A stretch of DNA of 64,000 nt from Aplectana chamaeleonis (GCA_029168955.1 JAPDOI010001171.1:62001-126000); one strand, 5' to 3'; shown: positions 30,883 through 42,200, counted from the stretch's first letter. A program made the numbers and translations. Notes: a model not told the origin generated them from the letters alone.

Positions 30883-31062
30883 AAAAGAGTCAGAAATCAA
30901 AATAAAGCAGAAATAAGCGTGGAAAAAGAGAAGAAAAACCGTAGTTTACCCAGAAAATCAGCTGTGCTGTAGATCGATGACGAACTCTGGCAAAGCGCCA
31001 GGTTTTCCGTCGTAGTGTTAGTGTATTGACCGCAACCGCACCATGATCTTTTAACACTGCCG
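30883..31062 (-). repeat. dispersed repeat J, copy 2
   Basis: It is the inverse of 24836-25005, with GTAGATCGATGACGAACTCT, CCAGGTTTTCCGTCGTAGTG and GACCGCAACCGCACCATGAT. It carries no element of its own. Confidence 0.6.
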
Positions 31063-31089
31063 TAGACTGTTTTTCCCATTCACTTTTAG

Positions 31090-31551
31090 GAATGCCGCTC
31101 TACACCGGTTGGCTTCTAAAACAGAGCACTTCATCGGTTAGCAGTTATGGTACATAAATCAAGCTGTTTCTCTCGTGCACTCCCACTTGATAGTGGTATC
31201 ATCAAATGTTTTCTCAAGAATCAATTTTCATTCTGTTACTCAAAGGGGTGGGAAATTACAGGCTCGCGAGACAGGAGTGCTCAAGTGCTGTCATCCTGGA
31301 TACTTTTCAGTGCTCCAAACTTCGTTTGTAACATGGTAGAGGAAGAGCGGGTCTATTTGTTTGGTTATCTCGACCATGTAACATCGGCATGGATCCTGAA
31401 GAGACTTTGCGTTCCCCATTGGAGGGTAACTCAAACTCGATGCACATCTGTCATAGCATATGGCACCGAGTTTGCGCCAATCTTCAACGGTGAACGCGAA
31501 GTCTGTTCCGGATCCAAGCCAACGGTATTTGAGCGTGTATGCCGCTTTTAA
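31090..31551 (-). mobile_element. TTAA element family E arm with palindrome F inserted
   Basis: GAATGCCGCTCT, GTGCACTCCCACTTGATAGT, ATGTTTTCTCAAG, GTTACTCAAAGGGGTGGGAA, TGTCATCCTGGATA and the terminus GAGCGTGTATGCCGCTTTTAA follow the right arm of 54251-54910. Palindrome F (31379-31527) is inserted after TATCTCGACCATG, a block intact at 22355. Confidence 0.65.
31379..31527. mobile_element. palindrome F, copy 2
   Basis: It runs from TAACATCGGCATGGATCCTG to CCGGATCCAAGCCAACGGTA. The inner GCACCGAGTTTGCGCCAATC and GACTTTGCGTTC blocks are shared with 16588-16742 and 51490-51638. The arms have diverged from perfect pairing. TA flanks fit a TA target. Confidence 0.65.
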
Positions 31552-32223
31552 AGGCATCGTTCGCGATGAAATTCGTTTCTGAGTTTTCAATATATAATGG
31601 AAGCTCTAGTACCCTACACAACAGCCACGTTGAAAAAACCGCGAAAGATTTACTGAAAACTGCTTTTCCGGACCAATTTTTCTTCGTTTTCAAACCCCAA
31701 TCAACCAATCGACGTTTGAGAAAGGAAGAGTCGATCGCTACGAATCGCTGTGTCGAGCCGTGATCTCCCGATCAATTCCCGTTCATCTTTCTTTCAACTG
31801 ATTTCCATGGGAGACAAGTTTGATAGATATGTGCAGAAAAGACATTGATCACGTAATCATATGATATATTTCATCAACTTCCACTCATTTGTACCACATC
31901 AGTTGTTGATCAATTACTTTTTTTTCATTTGTTGAACATACGGAACAGATGATCGACCCAAAGACTAACCCCCGAACCCAGACAGATGTTTTCAAGTCAT
32001 ATACTTTGCTGTTGGTGCCTTGTGCGGTTGTGTTCTCCGAGCTCTGCACATCGATTTCTATCGACAGGTTATACTAAAGTTACTCGTCTTTACTGTTCCT
32101 GCCTACGCCTCGTCTAACGTACTTGTCGCTTGATTCACATTATTGTCTTCTACTGCTGTGAAAATGGTTATGACTCGAGCTGGTGCAAGGAAGAGGGTTT
32201 GGCAATGCGATGGGATGGAGACC
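31552..32223. other. start of a TTAA element, then unassigned sequence
   Basis: TTTTAAAGGCATCGTTCGCG at 31546 is a left terminus of family H style, and it shares the TTAA of the preceding element. No right terminus was found. From 31780 to 32223 nothing is recognised. Confidence 0.4.
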
Positions 32224-32471
32224 GGGGGCCAAATGCATCAACAGTCCGGGTTGGGGCAGGGACAGGACAGTCTGCGCCTTTGAAAATGTCCGTGAATCAC
32301 AAAATCAATCGTGCCCCTGTTGCCCCAGCTAGGAGGCTGGGGCAGCTAGACCAGCGAAAAACACTGCTGGGGCACGATTGATTAGATTATCTACTGCCCT
32401 CGCACTGCGATCGTCAAAGATGTCGACTGCCGGCCCCTGCCCCAAGCCGGCGCGTTGATGCATCCGGCCCC
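32224..32471. mobile_element. GC-rich foldback, copy 1
   Basis: GGGGCCAAATGCATCAACAG and GGTTGGGGCAGGGACAGGAC pair with GCCCCTGCCCCAAGCC and GCGTTGATGCATCCGGCCCC at the right end. The interior AATCGTGCCCC pairs with GGGGCACGATT. It is related to 34628-34912, which shares GATTATCTAC-AGC and ATCGTCAAA-type words. Both lie beside or inside the same CR1 copy. Confidence 0.55.
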
Positions 32472-32499
32472 AGAAGTGTGGACATTGGTGGTGCGATCG

Positions 32500-33022
32500 A
32501 TCGACTGAGAACGGATGAGTCTCTTTCATGTTATGTAAAGGAGATTTTGCTTCATTTGGTCAACACTCATCAGTCCTTTGATTCTCTGACGAAAAGGAAT
32601 TTGGATCTTGAATCCTAATTGGAGCGGCTTTCCGCTAAAAGTGCTAAACTGAAACATCAGATCTCGCTTTTCTCCCACTCATCTGGTCCATCGATTTCAC
32701 ATGTGTCAGTTTCTAAGGTTCATGCCAAATCTTCTGCTGAGAAAGTTGATGATGATGAGAATAATGCTGCCATGGTACTAGAACGTCGTAGGTCGCTAGT
32801 TTTGTGTGGAGTGCCGGAGCGAAAGCCCTGACCTGTCAAACACCATGTTCGTTATGACTACTTGAGTGCCTGTAATGTTCCTCACTTTCTCAATGTGGAA
32901 TGTACACCTGTTGCCGTTTACCGCCTAGGCAAGCCCAAGCAAGGTTATAATCGTAAACTCAAAGTGTTTAAAAGCACTCAAAGTGGTATAGTCGTAAACT
33001 CCCTGTTCTGCTTTACAGAAAT
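32500..33022 (+). pseudogene. CR1-like LINE ORF1 relic
   Basis: The plus-strand translation near 32619-32830 reads LERLSAKSAKLKHQISLFSH and later RRRSLVLCGVPERKP before a TGA. After that stop the frame continues with VPHFLNVECTPVAVYRLGKP. The order (coiled-coil-like start, RS-VLCGVPE, then V-VYRLGK with basic tail) matches the nucleic-acid-binding ORF1 proteins of CR1-type elements. ORF1 protein normally packages the LINE RNA. The stop and frame breaks show a dead copy. Confidence 0.55.
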
Positions 33023-33211
33023 TTGCACTACAAAATGCTGACCGTCTTTGTTTCTTCCCGGAGTAGGGAGTCTCTATTAGAGAGTCTCTTTCGTTCGCGG
33101 AGAGGAACCGAAGAAAGGAGGCTTTTAGAGCTTCTCGAGGTTCGGGCCTGGGTGGGGGAAACGGGATTTCGCCTTCCATACATGGTGGAGAGGGCCGTGG
33201 CGCCCTCATCC

Positions 33212-33842
33212 AAGATCCGATTTGTCGGAGAGTTCTTTATAGTCTCGAAGTCAAATATCTTTAAACTAGTAGGATCTGATTTCAGGCCGTCAGAGAGAAA
33301 GATTACTTGTTTTTATGCCAATGTGCGATCGATTCCGAAAAATTCAAACTATATCAGTTTTGTACTGGGAAATAACATTGATTTGTATGTATTCTCTGAA
33401 AAATGGCTTAAATCCGATAATTTTCTTTCGTCGATCCTGTGCAATGTAACTAGTGAGTATCAAGTTTTGCGTCGTGATGGGAAAAGAAAACAAGGGGGTG
33501 GCGTAATTTGTCTTCTAAGAAACACTTTTTGCCTGGCTGAGGTGGTCTCCGAGTCTATTCCTGATACCTTCGAAATTTGAGCCTTTGATATTATTTTCGA
33601 TTGTCAGAGAATTAGAGTGACAACCGCCTATATTGCTCGGTCTTGTCCGGCTCCTTCCAACGAGATTCTTTCCAAAACTATCAGTGACATTGTCTGTTGT
33701 GAGTACCCATCAGTAATTGTACGTGACTTTAATTACCCGGAAATAGACTGAAATGACCTGGAAAAACCTGACCCGCCGAGTATTTCTGTTTTTGCTGTTT
33801 CTTATTCTCAGCTCAGCTTCAAATTCCTAGAAGTTGTTGTGG
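33212..33842 (+). pseudogene. CR1-like LINE ORF2, endonuclease domain
   Basis: The frame holds KITCFYANVRSIPKNSNYIS, NIDLYVFSEKWLKSDN and GKRKQGGGVICLLRN, the order of the apurinic-like endonuclease that nicks the target in LINE insertion: N-terminal N-RS, then SE-WL with the catalytic glutamate, then the GGG-I block. Further on, RDFNYPEID followed by TGA (33749-33751) is the (G)DFN-P-IDW motif, with its first glycine changed and the tryptophan codon turned to a stop. Another TGA is at 33578-33580. The domain is then cut by an insertion at 33843. Confidence 0.75.
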
Positions 33843-34977
33843 CCATAATCAATAATTTTCAGATTTTTATCCAATAATCGCTCACCACGATTAAAATCAG
33901 ATTTGCTTAGAAAGCCATCTAGCTGGCTGAAAAACGGTTTCGTGTTTCAGAAAATGCATGAAACTTACGTGATCCGCGTGTACTATGTAGATACTAAATG
34001 CTGTATAATAGTTAATCTAAGTGCGGCTTTTATCTAAACTTCATTTTCCTTTTTCACTTCAAGTTCACTTCTTTCTATGTTGACTGGGAAGCGTGAAACA
34101 GACTAAGGATAAAAATAGTTCATAATAAAAAGATACCTTGAACTTTTCGGTACATTGTGAAAAACACGAGGTTGGCTCCTGGACAATCATACTACAAAGT
34201 ATTGTGTATCGTGGTTCAGTGGTATCCAACAGTGGTCATCCAACAAAAAATTTTCAAAATCGTTTTTTGAATCTAGCATTCTCTCGATTTGATGATTTTA
34301 AAATTTTTAAAAATTCCGAAATCCCATCATCCAAGGTTGAAAACTTATTAAATCTGAGAGATAGACACATTTGCACGCTCCCGAAACCCATATTTACTAC
34401 TGCTAGTTCGATCAAAGTTACAATGAATACGAAGAACTGTGGAGGGAGTGTATTTAGGAAAACAGAAAGAGTCCCTCACACATGAACATCTAAGGCGCTG
34501 TGTTGGGCATCAGTCTCGTAGGTTGGTGAGGGGTTGGTTCAAATACGTCGACTCTTGAGAGTTTTGCATTCAACGCTGCTCTTCGAGAATGATTCTCGTT
34601 ATAAGGTGGCAACCATAGGAGGCATCCAGGGGCGGCATGCACGTACGCGGCGGGTTAGGTTGGGGTTAGGCAGGGTTTGGAGCGTCGGCGCGTTTGATGA
34701 TAGCAGCGCGAGGGCTGAAAGGGGGTTAGGCTAGCACTGAAAAATCGTTCCCTCGCAAATCCCTACGTAGGAGGGTGGGGCAGCCGAAACCCCGTTGAGA
34801 CCCCAACTATTGATTATCTCCAGCACACGCACAGCAATGATCAAACGCGCCGAAGCCCCAAACCCTGCCTAACCCCAACCTAACCCGCCGCGTACGTGCA
34901 TGCCGCCCCAGGCGTCACCGACCTCAGGTTGGCTACCTCTTTAAAGTCACCACATTGGGGGGGGGGTTGCTACTGGC
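33843..34977. mobile_element. 1.1-kb insertion in the LINE endonuclease
   Basis: The LINE reading is lost after FKFLEVVV and resumes near 34978 at ALVKEPTRGVNYLDLVLSND. The intervening text is unlike LINE. It holds a 115-codon unrecognised frame (34138-34485) and a GC-rich foldback (34628-34912). The boundaries come only from the LINE reading, so they could be off by a few tens of bases. Confidence 0.5.
34628..34912. mobile_element. GC-rich foldback, copy 2
   Basis: GGGGCGGCATGCACGTACGC and GGGTTAGGTTGGGGTTAGGC pair with GCCTAACCCCAACCTAACCC and GCGTACGTGCATGCCGCCCC at the right end. The arms are about 70 bp and nearly perfect. Flanking AGGCATCC and AGGCGTCA are weakly similar and could be a diverged 8-9-bp duplication. 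The GGTTAGG words are not telomeric here. Confidence 0.65.
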
Positions 34978-35086
34978 CCTTGTGAAAGAGCCAACTAGGG
35001 GAGTTAACTACCTCGATCTTGTCCTATCCAATGATCATACACTTGTAGGAAATTTAAAAGTTGGGCCACCTGTCGGCTCTAGTGAC
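34978..35086 (+). pseudogene. CR1-like LINE ORF2, end of endonuclease domain
   Basis: The frame reads KEPTRGVNYLDLVLSND and then VGPPVGSSD, the conserved C-terminal EPTR--N-LDLV-SND and P-G-SDH blocks of CR1-type endonucleases. It is interrupted at the GSSD codons by hAT-like element 4. Confidence 0.75.
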
Positions 35087-36231
35087 CAGGGCTGTGCGGA
35101 ACTTTTCCGATTCCGTTTCCGTATTTCCGGCGTTTTTTGGGCTGTTCCGTTCCGCTTCCGTTTCCGGATTTTTGGGCCCGGAAACGGAAGAAAGAAGTGC
35201 TACACCGGCAATGGTAATTTGTCCAGTCGAGAGTGTTCGGAGGCATAACTTTCGATCCTTTGTGCTCATCGAATATCTAAGACTGAGTGAGATCCTCGGC
35301 AAAGTTCGGGGTTCCTCAATTGCGCCCCCTAGAATAGAAACAGAAATCAGGCCTGGCAGCATTCTGACCGCTTATTGGGAGATTTTTTAAACAGTCTTTT
35401 TTCTCCGGAAATGAATTATTTTTATGGGGCTTTCCGTTAAAGTCTTTCTAATCGTTTGTCTACCTCCACAACAGCAATAAGAATCGAGACACTTTTCTTT
35501 GCACATACGGTTTGTCCTCCAAGAAGGAGTCTGGGCGGAGGCAGGTGGAGGTGGTCGCGGACAGCAGCACGGCGAGCTAGGCCTCTTTTACAGCTCCGTC
35601 GCGGCGACAGCATGCTTTGAATGGTAATCGACATGCGACGCGGTCACGACTGATACTTAGTAGCAATGCTATTGCATCACACGGCGATTTAACTCTGAAA
35701 TATGCCTTGGAGGCAGATCACAAGTGGATTTTCCTACTCTCTCCGAGAAGTTTCGTTGTATTTTTTGAAATTAGTACGGCGATATTCGCTCCGGTAGACA
35801 ATTAAGGTTCGGGATAAATCTAAAAAGTCGTCGGTGAGAATCTGGAGACCAATTTCTGTTAAGCCTTGAACACGCAACGCTGCCGCCCACATTCATCTAC
35901 ACGCACTTGGTACAGCCTGGACTCCTTTCTGGTGGACGGGCTGTACACTGCTTCGGAGGGGCAGCAACAATCACTGATTCGTTTTTGAAGCTGCCTTTTC
36001 GAATCTTTTAGACACGAGGATTTGATATCGTGGACCGCCTCGTAGTTATTTTGAGAAGTTTGAATAACTTTTAAGTTGCAATGAGCAGTGACAAAGCGCG
36101 AGAATGGGACAACCCATAATTTTCTGGTCTCTTCCGTTTCCGAATTTCCGTTTCCGGGTTTTTTACCCGTTTTTCTTCCGTTTCCGTTTTCGAAAATCTT
36201 GAAAAAAATTCCGCACAGCCCTGCTAGTGAC
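35079..36231. mobile_element. hAT-like element 4 (element 35087-36223, perfect duplication CTAGTGAC)
   Basis: CTAGTGAC occurs at 35079-35086 and 36224-36231, a perfect 8-bp duplication. The termini CAGGGCTGTGCGGAA and TTCCGCACAGCCCTG are perfect 15-bp inverted repeats. Both ends carry arrays of TTCCGTTTCCG units (about 35105-35195 and 36130-36195) in the same direction, plus one reversed GGAAACGGAAG at the left. At 1137 bp it encodes no recognisable transposase. The insertion splits the LINE between GSSD and YTSVSF, so it is younger than the LINE. Confidence 0.85.
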
Positions 36232-36830
36232 TATACCAGTGTCAGTTTCGATCTTGAATCTGAATATATGTCGCCTCACTTTACATTGGTTCGGGATTTC
36301 GCTCGATGTAATTATGACAGCCTTGGCATCTACCTTTCTAATGTTGGATGGAGAGATTCTTTTGAGAGTAGGAGCTCACTCGACGCCAAACACGAATTGT
36401 TTTTGCAAATTTTGAATGATGTTTTAGAACTCTTCGTGCCTCTGGAACGTGTATGTATGTGCAACACGCTCTGTGCTTCCCTCTTATCTGCAAAATATGC
36501 CTGATCATTGGAGCTGTCTTTTTGCACTAGCGTCGATTTCTCAGTCTCATTCGGATTGGGAAAAGTTTCGGTGCTTCTCTTCTAGATTTGAATGTCGTCT
36601 TTCAAAATATAATAGAAATTTGGAGAAGAGGGCAATTAACGGTAGCAATCAGCAAGGCTTTCATAAATTTTTGAATAAAAGACTTGGTAAATCGAACAGA
36701 ATCCCATGTTTGAGGAAGGGTGATACCGTCACAATTATGGAGACTGATAAAGCAAATCTGCTAGTGGACAAGTTCTGCGAAGTTCACGGGAAGTCAGCAG
36801 TTCTTCTCCTTCTTTTTGCCCCGTAGTCGA
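36232..36830 (+). pseudogene. CR1-like LINE ORF2, linker before reverse transcriptase
   Basis: The frame resumes as YTSVSFDLESEYMSPHFTLV and RDFARCNYDSLGIYLSNVGW. It then shifts frame near 36450 and continues through SHSDWEKFRCFSSRFECRLS, a KYNRNLEKRA block and FHKFLNKRLGKSNRIPCL, the usual linker of CR1-like ORF2. Confidence 0.65.
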
Positions 36831-36908
36831 AACCCCTATGAACAGTTTCTCATTTTTTGAGAATGATAAAATTTTTGACATCCTGTTCAAGTTGCCTTTT
36901 TCCATGTT

Positions 36909-37660
36909 ATGACTTCTGATTTCATTCCTGCGGTTTTCGTAAAAAACAAAGCACACGTAATTGCTGGTCCTCTGGCATATCTTTTCAATCAATGTATTCG
37001 GTATTCAGGAGTTCCAGAAAGGTGGAAACAATTGTTTGTTGCTCCTTTGTTAAAAAAAGAACCTTCTCAAGTAGTGGATAACTATGGGCCAGCGAGTATC
37101 ACCTCAATTTTTTGCAGAGCATTCGAAAAGATCCTCAAAAAACACACTGTAGAACATTTAGAAATGAATTCAGTTATTCCTGACAATCAACACGGTTTTG
37201 TTGCGGGGAAGTCTGTTGAAACAAACTTGCTGGAGTGTATTAATGACTGGAATGAGTACTTGGAATCGAGGACCGCGTGTGATGTGATTTCTTTGGACTT
37301 TTCGAAAGCCTTCGACAGGGTTGGACACCAAAAGCTCATGCTCAAACTTGAGAAGCTGAAATTCTATCCATTGGTGTGTAGTTGAATGAAAAACTATCTC
37401 AGTGATCGAACTTTTCAAGTCAAAGTGGGCTCTAGCTTTTCGTCTAGCCGCTGGTTAGTAGTGGAGTTCCTCAGGGAGGCGTTCTATCGCCATTTCTATT
37501 CGCTATCTATATCGCAGAGCTTCCCCTGTTGCTGGAAGGTACCGGAGTGGTTTGTAAACAATTTGCTGACGATGCAAAAATATATAGCAAAATACATTCG
37601 CTTGGGGATGTGCATAAGATACAAGCCGCTCTTGACAGGGTACGGGAATAGTCGAAAGTT
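36909..37660 (+). pseudogene. CR1-like LINE ORF2, reverse transcriptase domain
   Basis: FIPAVFVKNKAHVIAGPLAY, GVPERWKQLFVAPLLKK, FEKILKKH, VIPDNQHGFVAGKSVETNL and DVISLDFSKAFDRVGHQKL follow reverse transcriptase blocks 0 to 3 in order; the D of DFSKAFD is a catalytic acid. After a TGA at 37383-37385 and a frameshift, SGVPQGGVLSPFLFAIYIAE (37460) and FADDAKIYSK (37562) give block 4 and the catalytic ADD box. A TAG replaces a tryptophan near 37648. The domain order and motifs are clear, but it is not translatable. Confidence 0.9.
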
Positions 37661-38110
37661 CGGAGTTTGCCGCTGGCTCCCGATAAAACGGTCCACTTGA
37701 GTTTGGGAACTTCCAGTCTTCCGGCCACCTACATGCTCGATGGTCACTCGTTAACAGCGGTCACGAATGTTAAGGATCTTGGGTTCCAGTATGACAGTCA
37801 GCTTGACTTCTCTGCCTATTTTCAGGCAGTCTCTAAAAAAGCTTTTGCACGCAGTTTCCATATTTTTCAAGGCTTGTCGACTTGTGATAAGAGCGTGTTG
37901 GCGCATGCATGCAAAGTTTATGTTCGGCCAATAATGGAATCAGGTACTCCAGTATCCTGTCCATGCAGAAAGAAAGTTTTTCGACGTTTGGAAAATCCTC
38001 TATATATAAAGAATCGCACGAGGCAATTCAAAAAAGTGGGATTCCAGCACAAAACGCGCGAATTTCGCGCCATCCCTACAGTATCCCGAAACCTGCGCAT
38101 CATGATGACG
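37661..38110 (+). pseudogene. CR1-like LINE ORF2, C-terminal region
   Basis: In the ADD-box frame, SLPLAPDKTVHLSLG, VTNVKDLGFQYDSQLDFSAY and KSVLAHACKVYVRPIMESGT match the thumb/connection region, including the K-LG---D--L motif. Similarity fades after KKVFRRLENPLYIKNR. The 3' end with untranslated tail is missing. Confidence 0.8.
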
Positions 38111-38257
38111 ACGGAGCGCACTTGCCTCCCCTCTTCTTTTTGGATGGTCCATTTCTTGTTTTTCGTATTATCTTCTTTGTTTGCTTCCCCATTATTTTAA
38201 CTTTCATACGATTTTCATATTATACATTGAGGTTTTATAAGAACTAACTTTTTCCAG

Positions 38258-38489
38258 AATACTCAAGTTGGAACGCAAACTGGAAAAAATCACAAAAATA
38301 TTCAGGTTTTTCACCGTTATGAGAGTTCACGGTTGGGAACAAAATATTAGTCTTTACAAGAATTCAGGACGAGATGCTCTCCAAAAATTGAAGAATCTTT
38401 TCTTGAGAACAGAAACAGTAAATCTTCTTGAAGCAGAAATCCGTCAAAAATTTGAGAAACCCTGGCTTCTTGAAAAACTAAATGTTTGA
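38258..38489 (+). CDS. possible terminal exon, coiled-coil-like
   Basis: TTTTTCCAG at 38249-38257 is a strong acceptor of invertebrate type, preceded by AT-rich intron-like text. The frame that follows opens with ILKLERKLEKITKIFRFF, continues without stop through KNSGRDALQKLKNLFLRTET and ends EKPWLLEKLNV at a TGA at 38487-38489. The composition is charged and leucine-rich, compatible with a helical or coiled-coil tail. No family is recognised and the upstream exon is not visible. It could be a host gene fragment captured beside the LINE. Confidence 0.45.
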
Positions 38490-39239
38490 GATTTGCTCAA
38501 ATTGAATAAGTATTTTTTTAAGAAAAATGGTTCTAATAGGCCTGCTAGCGAGAAATTCTTCTCGGAAACTTCTTCTAATTTTATCAGATGTCCTTTCTGG
38601 GGGAAAGGACGATTTTTCGCGGTCCCACGATATAAAATGCTGTCAGCATAAAAATTGTGGTTCCTGAAAATCCCATGTTTGACACTTTTTCTATGGAGAA
38701 AATTTTAATGCTTTGGGAATGCGGAAAATTGAAGCCTTTGCTGAATGAAAAATCGTGGAGTGGGCAGACATATTACATCCCACTACGGAGCTAAGATATA
38801 TCGCGTGAGTGTGCGAGCGTACAATTATTCTTGTTCTCCTCCACTCTGTTTCTCTGTATCCTACTTTGTTCTGCAAATGCACGCGAAGGAATAAAGTAAG
38901 TTTGGCTCTCAACGAAAAAGTATTCTCTGTTTCGGTGTGAAGTTTTCTAGATTCCTCCGTGTGCGTGGACTGAGCGAAGACTGAGACTGCAAGACAGGAG
39001 GAGGCGCAGCATTCACGCGCGATAAACCTGAGTAAACGTCGTTCCGAAACAACAGAGTACTAAGCACACGCGAAATATTCGCGAAGTTTTACTAAAGGGA
39101 AAGGGACGGGTGGGTGTGGTTTGTATTTCGCTTTGGTATTAAATTGACAAGCGTAAGTTGTTCATCACCCCGTTCGAAGATGATTAGAGATGAAATTTTG
39201 TGTTTTCGGCAAAACTCACCTAGATCTAATACGGGGGTG
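38490..39239. other. no recognised feature
   Basis: This is mixed unique-looking sequence. AT-rich blocks alternate with a GCGCAGCATTCACGCGCG stretch near 39005. No terminal repeats, genes or arrays were seen. It borders the hairpin satellite. Confidence 0.4.
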
Positions 39240-42200
39240 ATGAAAAAGGGTCGGCGAAGTGGCCATCGTTTGATGTAGGGAAAGGTTGTCGAAGCCAATC
39301 GAATGATGACGGCGGTTATTGAAAAGGATTCGAAGAAGCAGAACATGCTGCCCGCGGTGATTCAAGAGAGGTTGTTGGGGACGGCCTATCGTTTGGCGGA
39401 GCCAAAAGAACACTGTACCCGATTAATGGAAAGGGGCCGGCGAAGCCGACCCAGAAGAAGAATGCGTAGAGTGGGGGGCGGCGAAGACTGCCGAACGTTT
39501 GGCGGGGCCAAACGAATACTGCATGGAGAGAAGCCGGCGAAGCCTTCCCATCGTTTGGTTTGGCGAAGCCAAACAAATACTGCATGGAGTGTGGCCGACA
39601 GAGCCGGTCTATCGTTCGGCGAAGCCAAACAAATACTGCATGGAGGGTGGCCGACAAAGCCGGTCTATCGTTCGGCGAAGCCGAACGAATACTGCTCGAA
39701 GGGTGGCCAGCCAAGTCGACCCATCGTTCGGCGGACCCGAACGAATACCACGTAGAGGGAGGGGATCGGCAAAGCCGGCCCACTGTTCGGCGGAGCCAAT
39801 CGAATACTACACGGAAGGTGGCCGGCGAAACCGGCCCATTGTTTGGCGAAGCGAATACTACACGGAGGGTGGCCGGCGAAGGCGGCCCATCGTTCGGTGA
39901 AACCAAACGAATACCTCGTAGAGGGAGGGGGGTCGGCAAAGCCGGCCCATCGTTCAGCGAAGCCGAAGGGATACACCATGGATGGCAGCCGGCCAAACCG
40001 GCCCAATGTTTGGCGAAGCGAATACTACATGGAGGGTGGCCGGCGAAGGCGGCCCATCGTTCGGCGAAGCGAATACTACACGAAGATTGGCCGGCGAAGG
40101 CGGCCCATCGTTTGGTGAAGCCGAACAAAAACTACGTAGAGGGAGGGTGGCCGGCGATGCCGGCCCATCGTTCGGCGAAGTCGAACGAATACCAAGTAGA
40201 GGGAGGGGGTAGGCAAAGCCGGCCCATTGTTCGGCGAAGCCGAACGAATACTACACGGAGGGTGGCCTGCGAAGGCGGCCCATCGTTCGGTGAAACCAAA
40301 CAAATACTACGTAGAGGAGGGGGTCGGCGAAGCCCGGCCTATCGTTCGGCGAAGTCGAACGAATACCTCGTAGAGGGAGGGGGTCGGCAAAGCCGGCCCA
40401 TCGTTCGGCGAAGCCGAAGGAATACACCATGGATGGCAGCCGGCGAAACCGGCCCATTGTTTGGCGAAGCGAATACTACATGGAGAGGGTGGCCGGCGAA
40501 GGCGGCCCATCGTTCGGCGAAGCGAACGAATACTACGTAGAGGGAGGGGGGTCGGCGAAGCCGGCCCATCGTTCGGCGAAGTCGAACGAATACCAAGTAG
40601 AGGGAGGGGGTAGGCAAAGCCGGCCCATTGTTCGGCGAAGCCGAACGAATACTACACGGAGGGTGGATGGCGAAGCCGGCCCATTGTTCAGAGAAGCGAA
40701 TACTAAACGGAGGGTGGCCGGCGAAGGCGGCCCATCGTTTGGTGAAGCCGAACAAAAACTACGTAGAGGGAGGGTGGCCGGCGAAGCCGGCCCATCGTTC
40801 GGCGAAGCCGAACGAATACCACGTAGAGGGAGGGGGGTCGGCAAAGCCGGCCCACTGTTCGGCGGAGTCGAACGAATACTACACGGATGGCAGCCGGCGA
40901 AACCGGCCCATTGTTCGGCGAAGCAAATACTACACGGAGTGTGGCCGGCGAAGGCGGCCCATCGTTCGGTGAAACCAAACGAATACCTCGTAGAGGGAGG
41001 GGGTCGGCAAAGCCGGCCCATCGTTCGGCGAAGCCGAAGGAATACACCATGGATGGCAGCCGGCGAAGCCGGCCCATCGTGCGGCGAAGCCGAACGAATA
41101 CCACGTAGAGGGAGGGGGGTCGGCAAAGCCGGCCCACTGTTCGGCGAAGCCGAACGAATACTACACGGATGGCAGCCGGCGAAACCGGCCCATTGTTCAG
41201 CGAAGCGAATACTATACGGAGGGTGGCCGGCGAAGGCGGCCCATCGTTCGGTGAAACCAAACGAATACCTCGTAGAGGGAGGGGGGTCGGCAAAGCCGGC
41301 CCATCGTTCGGCGAAGCCGAAGGAATACACCATGGATGGCAGCCGGCGAAACCGGCCCATTGTTCGGCGAAGCGAATACTACACGGAGGGTGGCCTGCGA
41401 AGGCGGCCCATCGTTCGGTGAAACCAAACGAATACTACGTAGAGGGAGGGGGTTCGGCGAAGCCGGCCTATCGTTCGGCGAAGTCGAACGAATACCTCGT
41501 AGAGGGAGGGGGGTCGGCAAAGCCGGCCCATCGTTCGGCGAAGCCGAAGGAATACACCATGGATGGCAGCCGGCGAAACCGGCCCATTGTTTGGCGAAGC
41601 GAATACTACACGGAGGGTGGCCGGCGAAGGCGGCCCATCGTTCGGTGAAACCAAACGAATACCTCGTAGAGGGGGGTCGGCAAAGCCGGCCCATCGTTCG
41701 GCGAAGCCGAAGGAATACACCATGGATGGCAGCCGGCGAAACCGGCCCATTGTTCGGCGAAGCGAATACTACACGGAGGGTGGCCGGCGAAGGCGGCCCA
41801 TCGTTCGGTGAAACCAAACGAATACTACGTAGAGGGAGGGGGTTCGGCGAAGCCGGCCTATCGTTCGGCGAAGTCGAACGAATACCTCGTAGAGGGAGGG
41901 GGTCGGCAAAGCCGGCCCATCATTCGGCGAAGCCGAAGGAATACACCATGGATGGCAGCCGGCGAAACCGGCCCATTGTTTGGCGAAGCGAATACTACAC
42001 GGAGGGTGGCCGGCAAAGGCGGCCCATCGTTCGGTGAAACCAAACGAATACCTCGTAGAGGGGGGTCGGCAAAGCCGGCCCATCGTTCGGCGAAGCCGAA
42101 GGAATACACCATGGATGGCAGCCGGCGAAACCGGCCCATTGTTCGGCCAAGCGAATACTACACGGAGGGTGGCCGGCGAAGGCGGCCCATCGTTCGGTGA

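Noticed and set aside
34660..34900. Telomere-like GGTTAGG words
   Set aside because: They occur once per arm of a foldback, not as a tandem array.
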